A stretch of 64,000 nucleotides of DNA, taken from Sandaracinaceae bacterium (GTDB lineage: Bacteria > Myxococcota_A > Polyangia > Polyangiales > Houyiibacteriaceae). The notes under the pieces are model-generated. The model searched no databases. It worked only from the letters and a program-made list of their open reading frames with translations, and was not told where the DNA came from. Made by a program: the position numbers and the translations under genes. Within the stretch, counting starts at the first letter, position 1; every line of letters begins with the position of its first letter. The DNA is taken from positions 868,001-932,000 of the forward strand of contig JACKEJ010000004.1 of the NCBI GenBank assembly GCA_020633055.1, read 5' to 3'. Below, in pieces: positions 43,910 to 51,776 of this stretch.

Positions 43910-44404
43910 ATGACGGAGTGTACACATAGCGACCTCAGCATGCCGGACCTGCCCCCCAACCCACGACCGCGCCCATTTCGCACGCTCCTCGCCGAGCACC
44001 AGGCGCGCGACTATGACGAGCTGGACGACGGACGCGGCATGGTGCGGCTCTGGCACCTGGGGCATCGCATCGGCGTGTTCGAGTCGTCGGGGTCCCTACA
44101 CGAGAGCCACGCCGCGTTCATCATCCAGTACCACGCGCGGCACATCGAGGCCTACGCGCGCCCCTGGTACACCTTCGGGAACTGGATGACGCTCAAGGCC
44201 TACACGCCAGACGTCCGCCGGCTGCTGACCGACTGGCAGGCGTCGCAGCGCTATGACGGAATCTACGTCGCACACGACTCGCGGCTGCTCGCCATGAGCA
44301 TCGGCATGGCGAACAGCGTGCTCGACAACAGCGTGAAGGTGGTCCCCAACGAAGAAGCGCTGGACGACATCCTGATCGAGGTTCGCAAGCAGACGGGGAC
44401 GTGA
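43910..44404 (+). CDS. hypothetical protein, paralogue A of a tandem pair
   Basis: A 164-residue soluble protein of a family I do not recognise. The core runs RPFRTLLAEHQARDYDELDD, then WHLGHRIGVFESSG, RPWYTFGNWMTL and SRLLAMSIGMANSVL. Conserved Trp, His and Tyr residues suggest a compact ligand-binding or sensor fold. The next gene encodes a close paralogue. The ATG at 43910 is used; a Met at 43940 is an alternative that starts nearer the shared core. No export signal. Confidence 0.75.
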   Translation: MTECTHSDLSMPDLPPNPRPRPFRTLLAEHQARDYDELDDGRGMVRLWHLGHRIGVFESSGSLHESHAAFIIQYHARHIEAYARPWYTFGNWMTLKAYTPDVRRLLTDWQASQRYDGIYVAHDSRLLAMSIGMANSVLDNSVKVVPNEEALDDILIEVRKQTGT

Positions 44405-44432
44405 CATGGCCTGGAACACGGTACCCTGAGGC

Positions 44433-44903
44433 ATGACGTCGGAACGGCTCACCCAGCGCCCCCCTGCGCGCCCCTTCCGCACGCTGCTGGCTGAGCACCA
44501 GGGGCGCGACTACGACGAGCTCGACGACGGCCGCGGCAAGGTGCGCATGTGGCACCTCGGTCATCACATCGGGGTGTTCGAGTCGTCCGGCAACATCTGC
44601 GAGGCCCACTCGGACTTCATCATCGCGTACCACCAGAAACACATCGAGGCCTTCCCACGCCCTTGGTACACGTTCGGGAACTGGATGACGCTGCTGGGAT
44701 ACACGCCCGAGGTGCGGCGCACGCTGACCGAGTGGCAGCGCGAGGCCAAGTACGACGGGCTGCACGTGGCCCACAACTCGCGCCTGCTGGCCATGAGCAT
44801 CGGCGTGGCGAACGCGGTCCTGGAGAACACGGTCGAGGTGGTCGTCGAGGAGGAGCTCCTGGACGACGTGCTGGTCGCGGTGCGCAAGCGCATCGGCGTC
44901 TGA
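44433..44903 (+). CDS. hypothetical protein, paralogue B of a tandem pair
   Basis: 156 residues, roughly two-thirds identical to the preceding protein over the core. The blocks RPFRTLLAEHQ, YDELDDGRG, IGVFESSG, RPWYTFGNWMTL and SRLLAMSIG are shared almost exactly. The pair is a recent tandem duplication, 28 bp apart and cotranscribed. It ends 14 bp before the convergent lipoprotein stop. Function unknown. Confidence 0.76.
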   Translation: MTSERLTQRPPARPFRTLLAEHQGRDYDELDDGRGKVRMWHLGHHIGVFESSGNICEAHSDFIIAYHQKHIEAFPRPWYTFGNWMTLLGYTPEVRRTLTEWQREAKYDGLHVAHNSRLLAMSIGVANAVLENTVEVVVEEELLDDVLVAVRKRIGV

Positions 44904-44917
44904 CCGCGTATCCGCCG

Positions 44918-46861
44918 TCAGGGAGACGCGAGTGTGCCGAACGGGCGCGCCTGCAGGAACACCACACGACCGTCGGGCAAGATCGCCAGCTCCACGTCGA
45001 ACGCGCCGGCTTCGTCGCCACGGGCGCGGTAGAGCGCTCGTAGGCCCGTGTCGAGCGTGCGCAGGTCGTCCCGCAGGCGACGCGCCACCGGTGGGTCGAG
45101 CAGCCGCGCACGTGCTGTGGACGCACCGTTCACCAGCTCGGGCGCGCTGCCCAGGTAGAGCAGCCACTGCTCCGCCGTCCCCTCGCCTGCCGTCACCGAC
45201 GACCCCGCTGCGGCGAGGTTCAGCACGTACCCCGCGCGGTGGCCGTAGGGGTTCTCGGTGATGGCCACGCCCAGGGCGCGCGCGGATGCGAGGAACGGCT
45301 GCACCAGCACGGCCATCCCCACGTCGCGCTCGGGCACCCCGGCCCGGGCACGCTCCGCACGAGCGCGCACCGAGAACGCGCTCCGCCACACGCGCAGCAG
45401 CCCATCCCGGAGCGCCTCCGCGTCACGCGCGTCCACCACCACCGACTCGTACAGGCCCGCGCCGCTGAAGCCGGGGAGGTCTTCCGCGTTGGCGCTGGAG
45501 CGCAGGATCACGCGCTCTGCCCCGAGCGCGCGGGCGCGCTGCGCCAGGTCGTCGACCAAGCCCTGCTCAGGCGCCCGCAAGGTCGGAGGGCTCGCGACGA
45601 GGTCTCCGCGATGGCGAACGAAGTGGCCTATCGGCACGACGAAGCCGTCCAGCACGGGCAGCCCCAGGCGCCGCACCTCCGCCAGCTGGGCCGCCTTGAC
45701 GCCCACGCGTCCCACGTCCGCCAGCGTGAGCCCCGCCAGTGACACGAGCGCCATGGCATCGGCGTCCAGCGGTGGGACGCGTACCGCGGCGGTCGCGGAC
45801 GGCTGTGCAGCCGAAGAGACGGGCTCGAGCGAGAAGCCCCGCGCGCCCACCACCAGCCGCGCCGTCCGCCCCTCGAGCGCGAGCCACGCAGGATCCGTGA
45901 GCACGCCGCGGAGCGCCATGGTGGGCGTGGCGCGCGCAGCCGAGAGCACCGCCACGTGCGAGAGGGGCGTCTGCAGCTCGGCCGTCACGAGGCCGCGTAC
46001 GGGGGGCAGGTCGATGGGTGTTGTGGCGGTCACGAGGAGCTCGTCCCCACGCAGCGCGTCGACGTCGAGCGCGCCGCGCACGAAGCGCACCACCCCCTCG
46101 GCCTGCCCGCGCGTCACGGGTTGGTAGCGCACCGCCCCCCACAGGGTCGACGCGTCCAGGACGGGCAGCCGGGCGCGCGCCGCGCCGTCCAGCTGATGCG
46201 CGCTGCGCGGGTGGAAGCGCAGGCGCTCCCCCGCGAAGTGTCGTGCAGCGACGCGCGCGAGCATGGACGCGATCTCGTCGGCCCCGAGCGTGTCGGCCGG
46301 CCCCAGCTCGAACGCCCACAGGTCGCCGTCCACGAAGTGCACCAGCGAACCCAGCACGTAGTCACGGTCGGCGCGCAGGTAGTTGCGTGTGCCGAACTCG
46401 CGCAGCGTCGGATAGCGCCCCTGCTCCTCGGGGTGCAGGTGCAGCACGAACGCGTGGTGCAGCGGCCAGCGCTCCGACTGGCAAAAGTGGAGCTCCTCGC
46501 GGCGCCGGTCCCAGACCACCTTGACCACCTCGGTGTGCGCCACCGCGTGCTCGTCCGAGGGCGCCGCCAGCCGCGCCCACGCCTGCGCGTCCGGCACCGA
46601 CGGCAGCGCGTCCAACGTCGGGTCGGCCGCGCCCAGCACGAGCGGCACCACCGCTCCCACCGGCGCGCCCATGGACGCCGCATCCTCAACCGCGCCAGGC
46701 CCCGCGCCCCCTGACCCACCTCCCGCTCCTGCCACGACCGCCGACCCACCCGCGCCCGCACCAGGGTCCCGAGCGCCCGGCTCACCCTCCGCACCGCACG
46801 ACCAGAGCAGACTCACCGCCAGCCACGCGCAACCCAGCCGAACGTGGCGACACCAACGCAT
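44918..46861 (-). CDS. lipoprotein with GWD-like phosphohistidine domain and PEP/pyruvate-binding domain
   Basis: A 647-residue protein whose ATG at 46861 opens a lipoprotein-like signal (CAWLAVSLLWSC), then a Gly/Ala linker. Residues about 90-230 are an unknown beta-rich domain. A swivel motif TPLSHVAVLSAARATPTMAL (about 292-311) looks like the phosphohistidine site of alpha-glucan water dikinase. A C-terminal PPDK_N/PEP-synthase ATP-binding domain (about 395-645) follows, with VGVKAAQLAEVRRLG, RVILRSSANAEDLPGFSGAG and AVLVQPFLASARALGVAITENP. The His-then-ATP order matches GWD, not PpsA. No TIM barrel. An exported ATP enzyme is unexpected, so role and location are open. Confidence 0.72.
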   Translation of the reverse strand: MRWCRHVRLGCAWLAVSLLWSCGAEGEPGARDPGAGAGGSAVVAGAGGGSGGAGPGAVEDAASMGAPVGAVVPLVLGAADPTLDALPSVPDAQAWARLAAPSDEHAVAHTEVVKVVWDRRREELHFCQSERWPLHHAFVLHLHPEEQGRYPTLREFGTRNYLRADRDYVLGSLVHFVDGDLWAFELGPADTLGADEIASMLARVAARHFAGERLRFHPRSAHQLDGAARARLPVLDASTLWGAVRYQPVTRGQAEGVVRFVRGALDVDALRGDELLVTATTPIDLPPVRGLVTAELQTPLSHVAVLSAARATPTMALRGVLTDPAWLALEGRTARLVVGARGFSLEPVSSAAQPSATAAVRVPPLDADAMALVSLAGLTLADVGRVGVKAAQLAEVRRLGLPVLDGFVVPIGHFVRHRGDLVASPPTLRAPEQGLVDDLAQRARALGAERVILRSSANAEDLPGFSGAGLYESVVVDARDAEALRDGLLRVWRSAFSVRARAERARAGVPERDVGMAVLVQPFLASARALGVAITENPYGHRAGYVLNLAAAGSSVTAGEGTAEQWLLYLGSAPELVNGASTARARLLDPPVARRLRDDLRTLDTGLRALYRARGDEAGAFDVELAILPDGRVVFLQARPFGTLASP

Positions 46862-46901
46862 GCGCCGAAGCCTATCGCGCAAGAGCGCCCCGCCCCAGCC
46901 G

Positions 46902-46999
46902 CGAGCCCACACACTCAAAGCCCGACCCCACCAGCCCATCCCAGCCCCCATCGCGAGCCCCGAGCCCACACACTCAAAGCCCGACCCCACCAGCCCATC
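46902..46999. repeat. 39-bp direct repeat, two copies 59 bp apart
   Basis: The unit begins CGAGCCCACACACTCAAAG and recurs identically at 46902-46940 and 46961-46999. A degraded CGAGCC tail follows. It is C-rich on the plus strand. Confidence 0.9.
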
Positions 47000-47097
47000 T
47001 CCGTCCCAGCCACGAGCCACGAGCCCCCCGCCCCGAAGCCGGATCCCACGCGTCCATCCCGCGCCCCGTCGCGAGCCCCGAGCAGAGACGTCGCCGA

Positions 47098-47225
47098 GGG
47101 AGAGGGGCGGGCCGCGCACGGGTGTCGGGGGGGCCCCATTCCAAGCGCCTCGGCGCGCCGGAATGGGGGAGGCACCGCAGGGAGCGCCTGCGCGACCGAG
47201 CCCGTGCGCGGCCCGCCCCTCTCCC
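47098..47225. repeat. nested palindrome (25-bp outer and 9-bp inner arms)
   Basis: Outer arms 47098-47122 and 47201-47225 are perfect inverse copies starting GGGAGAGGGGCGGGCCGC. Inner arms CCCCATTCC (47134-47142) and GGAATGGGG (47160-47168) form a second hairpin. It could be a strong transcription barrier between divergent genes or a small non-autonomous mobile element. Confidence 0.85.
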
Positions 47226-47381
47226 GCTCACGATCACGTCATCAAACCGGCTACCCCCCACGGAGCCCACAGGACCCGTGAGAACCGGCGCCCCGCTTCC
47301 ATTTTGACTCAGAAACGCTACCCTCCTGCGGCGCCGACCGCAGTGGACGGTCGCTCCCACCAAGAAGACCAAAGGCTAGTT

Positions 47382-49139
47382 GTGGCGGACACCATTCCTT
47401 CGCGCCTCCTCGGGCAGGCCAACACTCGACCCTCCGCACCCGCTTACTACGTGCGCGACGCCGGCGTCTGGCGCGCCACCAGCTGGGGCACCTACTCGGA
47501 CCAGGTGAAGCAAGCAGGCCGCGCCCTCGTGGCGCTCGGTCTCGACGTGGGCTCCACCACGACCATCCTCGGCTTCAACCGGCCCGAGTGGGTCATCATG
47601 AACGTCGCCACGATGGGCATCGGCGGCGCCGCAGCGGGCATCTACACCACGTGCTCCCCAGTCGAGGTGGCCTACATCGTCAACCACTCGGAGGCGCCGC
47701 TCATCCTGGTGGAAAACGAGGACCAGTGGCTCAAGGTGAAGGCCGAGCGCGCCAACCTGCCGCTGCTGAAGCACGTCGTCACCATGAAGGGCGCCCCGCG
47801 CATCGCCGACGACATGGTCATGACCTGGGACGAGTTCATGGCCAAGGGCGACGCCGTGCCCGAGAGCGACTACCTCGAGCGCGTCCATGCGCTGAAGCCC
47901 GAGAGCCTGGCCACCTTCATCTACACCTCCGGCACCACGGGCCCCCCCAAGGGCGTGATGCTCTCGCACGAGAACCTGGCGTGGACCGCGGCCGCCGCGC
48001 GCGACATGAACGACCTGCGCAGCTCCGACGTGAGCCTGTCCTACTTGCCGCTGAGCCACATCGCCGAGCAGATGTTCACGGTCCACGCGCCCATCACCAC
48101 CGGCGCGCGCGTGTACTTCGCGGAGTCGATCGACGCCGTGCCGGAGAACCTCAAGGAGGTGCAGCCCACGCTCTTCTTCGGCGTGCCGCGCATCTGGGAG
48201 AAGTTCCACGCGGGCATCAGCAGCAAGCTCAAGCTCGCCACGGGCCCCAAGGCCAAGCTGGTGGAGTGGGCCATGAAGGTGGGCCGTGAGGCCAACCTCA
48301 CGCCGCACGGCAACAAGGGCCTGCAGTACAAGCTGGCGCAGAAGCTCATCTATTCGAAGCTCAAGCCCGCCATCGGCCTCGCCCGCGCGCGCATCTGCGT
48401 CAGCGGTGCCGCGCCCATCGCGCAGGAGGTGCTCGAGTTCTTCGCCAGCCTCGACGTCATCGTGCTCGAGGTCTACGGCCAGTCCGAGGACACCGGCCCC
48501 ACCTCGTTCAACATGCCGGACAACTACCGCTTCGGCAGCGTCGGCCCGGCCGTCAAGGGCGTGGACGTGAAGATCGCAGAGGACGGCGAGATCCTCGTGC
48601 GCGGGCCCAACCTGTTCATGGGCTACTACAAGGACAAGGAGGCCACCGACGAGACCCTCGTGGACGGCTGGCTGCACTCCGGCGACCTGGGCGAGTTCCG
48701 CGACGGCTTCCTGTACATCACGGGGCGCAAGAAGGACATCATCATCACGGCCGGCGGCAAGAACATCGCCCCGAAGAACATCGAGGCCTCGCTCAAGAAC
48801 CACGAGCTCATCAACGAGGCCGTGGTCATCGGCGACCGGCGCAAGTACCTCACCGTGGTCGTCACGCTGGACCCGGAGGCGTCGGCGGCCTGGGCCAAGG
48901 AGCGGGGCCTGTCGCTCGAGGGCCTGGGCGAGCACCCCACCCTGCGCGCCGAGATCCAGAGCGCCGTCGATCACGTCAACACCGAGCTGGCGCGCGTCGA
49001 GCAGATCAAGAAGTTCAAGGTGCTGGCCCGCAACCTGACCATCGAGGACGGCGAGCTGACCCCCACGCTCAAGGTCAAGCGCAAGAAGGTCTACGACCAC
49101 TTCGCGACGGACATCGAGTCCATGTACGAAGGCGCCTGA
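47382..49139 (+). CDS. long-chain acyl-CoA synthetase (AMP-binding)
   Basis: Activates fatty acids to acyl-CoA via acyl-AMP in the cytoplasm. The P-loop-like motif YTSGTTGPPKG is at 181-191. VYGQSEDTGPTSFN (A5), DGWLHSGDLGEF (A7) and FLYITGRKKDIIITAGGKNIAP (A8, fatty-acyl synthetase signature) follow. The 585-residue length fits FadD15/ACSL-type enzymes. The GTG at 47382 is chosen because AAGG lies 6 nt upstream and the family N-terminus begins there; the long upstream frame is repeat DNA. The SRPBCC gene follows 13 bp later and is likely cotranscribed. Confidence 0.92.
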   Translation: MADTIPSRLLGQANTRPSAPAYYVRDAGVWRATSWGTYSDQVKQAGRALVALGLDVGSTTTILGFNRPEWVIMNVATMGIGGAAAGIYTTCSPVEVAYIVNHSEAPLILVENEDQWLKVKAERANLPLLKHVVTMKGAPRIADDMVMTWDEFMAKGDAVPESDYLERVHALKPESLATFIYTSGTTGPPKGVMLSHENLAWTAAAARDMNDLRSSDVSLSYLPLSHIAEQMFTVHAPITTGARVYFAESIDAVPENLKEVQPTLFFGVPRIWEKFHAGISSKLKLATGPKAKLVEWAMKVGREANLTPHGNKGLQYKLAQKLIYSKLKPAIGLARARICVSGAAPIAQEVLEFFASLDVIVLEVYGQSEDTGPTSFNMPDNYRFGSVGPAVKGVDVKIAEDGEILVRGPNLFMGYYKDKEATDETLVDGWLHSGDLGEFRDGFLYITGRKKDIIITAGGKNIAPKNIEASLKNHELINEAVVIGDRRKYLTVVVTLDPEASAAWAKERGLSLEGLGEHPTLRAEIQSAVDHVNTELARVEQIKKFKVLARNLTIEDGELTPTLKVKRKKVYDHFATDIESMYEGA

Positions 49140-49152
49140 GGCGGGCCGCGCC

Positions 49153-49692
49153 ATGCGCCGGCTGATCGTCGAGTCCGAGGCCTCCCGGCAGGTGGACGCC
49201 CCCCTGCCGGACGTGCGCGCGCTGTTGTCGGACTTTCCGCGCGCCATGCGCCTGCTCCCGATGGTGGGGCTGGTACAGGCGCTGCCGGCCGACGACGCGG
49301 CGTACGTGGCTGGGCGTGAGCGCTTCCGCGTGCACCTCGGCCCGTTCGGCGTGGGCGGCTTCCGCGGCACGCTGCGCCTGGTGGTCGACGTGGTGCGCGA
49401 AGCCACGGAGGACCGCTACGCGCTGCAGGTCACCACGGTGGCGGGCGAGGGCAACACCGACGCTTCGATCGACTTCGTGGCGCGCGGCGTACTGGGAGGA
49501 ACCAACGTTCACTGCCACGTGTGGGCTGCGCCCCGCAAGGACATCCCGGCCATGCTTCCCCTCGGCATCGTACGGCGTGCGGCCAGCCGCGTGTTGGAAG
49601 CTGCGCTCAGCGAGGGACTCGAGGGGCTGTGGCGGCAGGTGTGCGTGGACGAGCTGGAGTACGAGCCGACCGAAGGTCCGGTACCCTCGTAG
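49153..49692 (+). CDS. SRPBCC-family protein
   Basis: A 179-residue START-like protein. MRRLIVESEASRQVDAPLPDVRALLSDFPRAMRLLP is the standard N-terminal strand and helix, and a long C-terminal helix (RRAASRVLEAALSEGLEGLWRQ) closes the cavity. Such proteins bind lipids or polyketides. Position 13 bp after the acyl-CoA synthetase suggests a lipid-related role (inference). Confidence 0.76.
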   Translation: MRRLIVESEASRQVDAPLPDVRALLSDFPRAMRLLPMVGLVQALPADDAAYVAGRERFRVHLGPFGVGGFRGTLRLVVDVVREATEDRYALQVTTVAGEGNTDASIDFVARGVLGGTNVHCHVWAAPRKDIPAMLPLGIVRRAASRVLEAALSEGLEGLWRQVCVDELEYEPTEGPVPS

Positions 49693-49789
49693 CCTGACGC
49701 CCCCGTGCAGCGAGTCGACGCATGGGCGTGGCCGCCAGTGGCTGGAGGCCGCGAGGAGGCACCGCTGGGACCGCTGCCGAGCGCGGCGT

Positions 49790-50368
49790 TCAGTCGAAGG
49801 GCGCCTTGAAGTCCGCCTTGGGCCACACCTGCTGCGACAGCACGGGATAGTTCGCACGCACGCGCCCACGCGCCTCGGGGTCCTGCACGCCAGAGCGGTC
49901 CTGAAAGGCGTGCATGCCCGCCTCGAAGGCGGTCAGGTACTGCTCCCAGCTCGCGTAGCGGCTCTGCAGCACCTCGGCGATGCGCAAGGTCCAGTCACGG
50001 TTGTCGCCGTCACTCAGCAGGCCTGCGGCAACGGCGATGCGGACCGTGTCGGCCGCCCGCCCCGCGTCCCACGCGAGGTTGCCGGTCTGGCGGCCGCGCA
50101 CCAGGTCTTCGAGCAGCGAGTCGAGGTCGTTCGCGTTCTCGATGCCATACCAACTGCGTAGCGAACTCTGCGCGCGGTCCCGGTCCCACGATGCGCTGTC
50201 TTCCAGTCCGGTCCAGGCCCCGTAGACGCCTGCCAGCCACAGCGCGGCACGGTTCCCGCGCAGGCGCGAGCGGAGGAAGACCCAGGCGAGCGTCGCGAAG
50301 ATGGCGAACACGGCGAAGGCCACGATCAGCACGGCGGGAATGAAGGTGCTCTGATCCATCGAGTTCAT
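49790..50368 (-). CDS. DUF1266-like membrane-anchored protein
   Basis: An N-terminal helix (FIPAVLIVAFAVFAIFATLAWVFL) anchors a domain with LAWDAGRAADTVRIAVAAGLLSDGD and DWTLRIAEVLQSRYASWEQYLTAFEAGM, the DUF1266 pattern. Function unknown. ATG 50368 is used; other Mets at 50401 and 50359 are possible and no ribosome site decides. It converges on the SRPBCC gene 97 bp away. Confidence 0.7.
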   Translation of the reverse strand: MNSMDQSTFIPAVLIVAFAVFAIFATLAWVFLRSRLRGNRAALWLAGVYGAWTGLEDSASWDRDRAQSSLRSWYGIENANDLDSLLEDLVRGRQTGNLAWDAGRAADTVRIAVAAGLLSDGDNRDWTLRIAEVLQSRYASWEQYLTAFEAGMHAFQDRSGVQDPEARGRVRANYPVLSQQVWPKADFKAPFD

Positions 50369-50744
50369 GGGCTCGTCGGAGAGTGTCTCCCGTCTGCCCA
50401 CGCTCGTCTACAGGCCCCGTCCGCAGGGCGTGACGAGAACGCATGGCCTCCATCGACACGCAGTGCCACCTATGGATGCCTTACGATCAATCACGTCGGA
50501 CCGATAGCCAAGTCAACACACATTCCAAGAAACTCAAACACGATTACTACGTTTCCGTAGGCTGACTTGTGGTCCCGTGCGGGTCGCCTCTAGCACCATC
50601 CGGTGTCGTGCTTCACACCCATGAACGACACGAATTCAAGCGTCACTGAAAACACACCTCCTAAAATGAGACGTAGATGACCTAAGTCGACGATGTCGAA
50701 ATTTTTTTATCTCTGTGCATTGTCCGGTCACACCGTCTTGATCT
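50369..50744. promoter_or_regulatory. upstream region of the kinase operon
   Basis: 376 bp, unusually AT-rich from about 50490 to 50750 (for example GAAATTTTTTTATC near 50697). It probably holds divergent promoters for the DUF1266-like gene and the kinase operon. No gene is seen. Confidence 0.45.
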
Positions 50745-51776
50745 ATGGTGATCACCAGTGGGGATACGCAGGTGAACATCACTCGGTCAGCCACGGCTCT
50801 GATGAGCGGGGCCAGTTCGAAAAAACGTCTACAGCACACCGCCTTCTGGGGGCTCGGTGTGGGGCTGCTCCTGAGCATCGCAGGGGCGCTCGCGTCGCCC
50901 TGCCGTGCGCAGGGCACACCGCGGCCGACCACCGTCGTGCTGCGCACCGAGGCGGCGCCCGAGCTGCGCGAGCTAGCGGACGCCACCGGCCGATTGATCC
51001 GGATGGAGATCGACCGCGCGGAGACGCTCGACACGCGGGGCACGCCCGCGCTCTACCTCGAGGATCTGCAGATGGCGCTCGGCTGCATGGGAGAGACCGC
51101 CGAGTGCCTGACGGTCGTTGCGAACGAGCTCGGCGTCGCGACACTGGTCTACGCCTCGCTCGAGCGCTCGGCCGCACGCCTACTGTTGACCCTGGCGTAC
51201 TTCGACGGGGTGCGGGCTCACACCGTCACACGCAGTGTGGAAGCGCCCACGCCCGACAGCGCCATCCTCGACGTGGTCCGCCCCCTGGTGCGCGAGGTGC
51301 TGGGCCTGCCGCCCCTCCAGGAAGCTCGGCCCATGACGGCGGCCGGACCAGACGCGACCCCCGAGACCACGCCCGACCCTCTGGCTGCGGAGGACGCCAT
51401 CCCCACGCAGCCGCGCGAGCGACGCGGCCTGCGACCCGGGGCCTTCGCCGCCGCCGGCGTGGCGGCTCTCGCGCTGGGCGTGGGCGCGTTCATGGCGCGC
51501 GAGCACACGCACGCGGAGGACGACTACCGCGACGCCCCCGTCGCCGTAGCCAGCGAGGTGGACTGGGCGCTCGGGCGGCGTACACACGCCCAAGCCACAG
51601 GACGCGCCTCGGTCGCGCTGTTCGGGGTCGCGGGGGCCGCAGCGGTGTCGGCGGTGGTGCTCGGCTTGATGTCGCGGGGCGCGGCCGGAGAAGACGGCGA
51701 GGACGAGCCCTCCGTCGCGCCGTCGGTCGTCGTGGGCCCCGGGGTCTTCGGCCTGACGCTGGGAGGGTCCCTGTGA
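50745..51776 (+). CDS. membrane protein, first gene of the kinase operon
   Basis: A 343-residue protein with an N-terminal signal/anchor (TAFWGLGVGLLLSIAGALASP). A periplasmic domain follows (PELRELADATGRLIRMEIDRAE, LQMALGCMGETAECLTVVANELGVATLVYASLER), resembling the receptor domains of myxobacterial kinase-linked proteins. Two C-terminal helices (FAAAGVAALALGVGAFMA and ASVALFGVAGAAAVSAVVLGLM) end it. A shorter start at 50802 (MSGASSKK) is plausible. The stop overlaps the next gene's GTG by 4 nt. Confidence 0.74.
   Translation: MVITSGDTQVNITRSATALMSGASSKKRLQHTAFWGLGVGLLLSIAGALASPCRAQGTPRPTTVVLRTEAAPELRELADATGRLIRMEIDRAETLDTRGTPALYLEDLQMALGCMGETAECLTVVANELGVATLVYASLERSAARLLLTLAYFDGVRAHTVTRSVEAPTPDSAILDVVRPLVREVLGLPPLQEARPMTAAGPDATPETTPDPLAAEDAIPTQPRERRGLRPGAFAAAGVAALALGVGAFMAREHTHAEDDYRDAPVAVASEVDWALGRRTHAQATGRASVALFGVAGAAAVSAVVLGLMSRGAAGEDGEDEPSVAPSVVVGPGVFGLTLGGSL

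Larger units (their letters stand above)
46862..47381. other. 520-bp repeat-rich spacer between divergent genes
   Basis: No gene is convincing here. It contains a 39-bp direct repeat (46902-46940, 46961-46999), a nested palindrome with perfect 25-bp outer arms (47098-47225), and a lower-GC patch (47240-47340) that should hold the promoter of the acyl-CoA synthetase. Confidence 0.6.
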
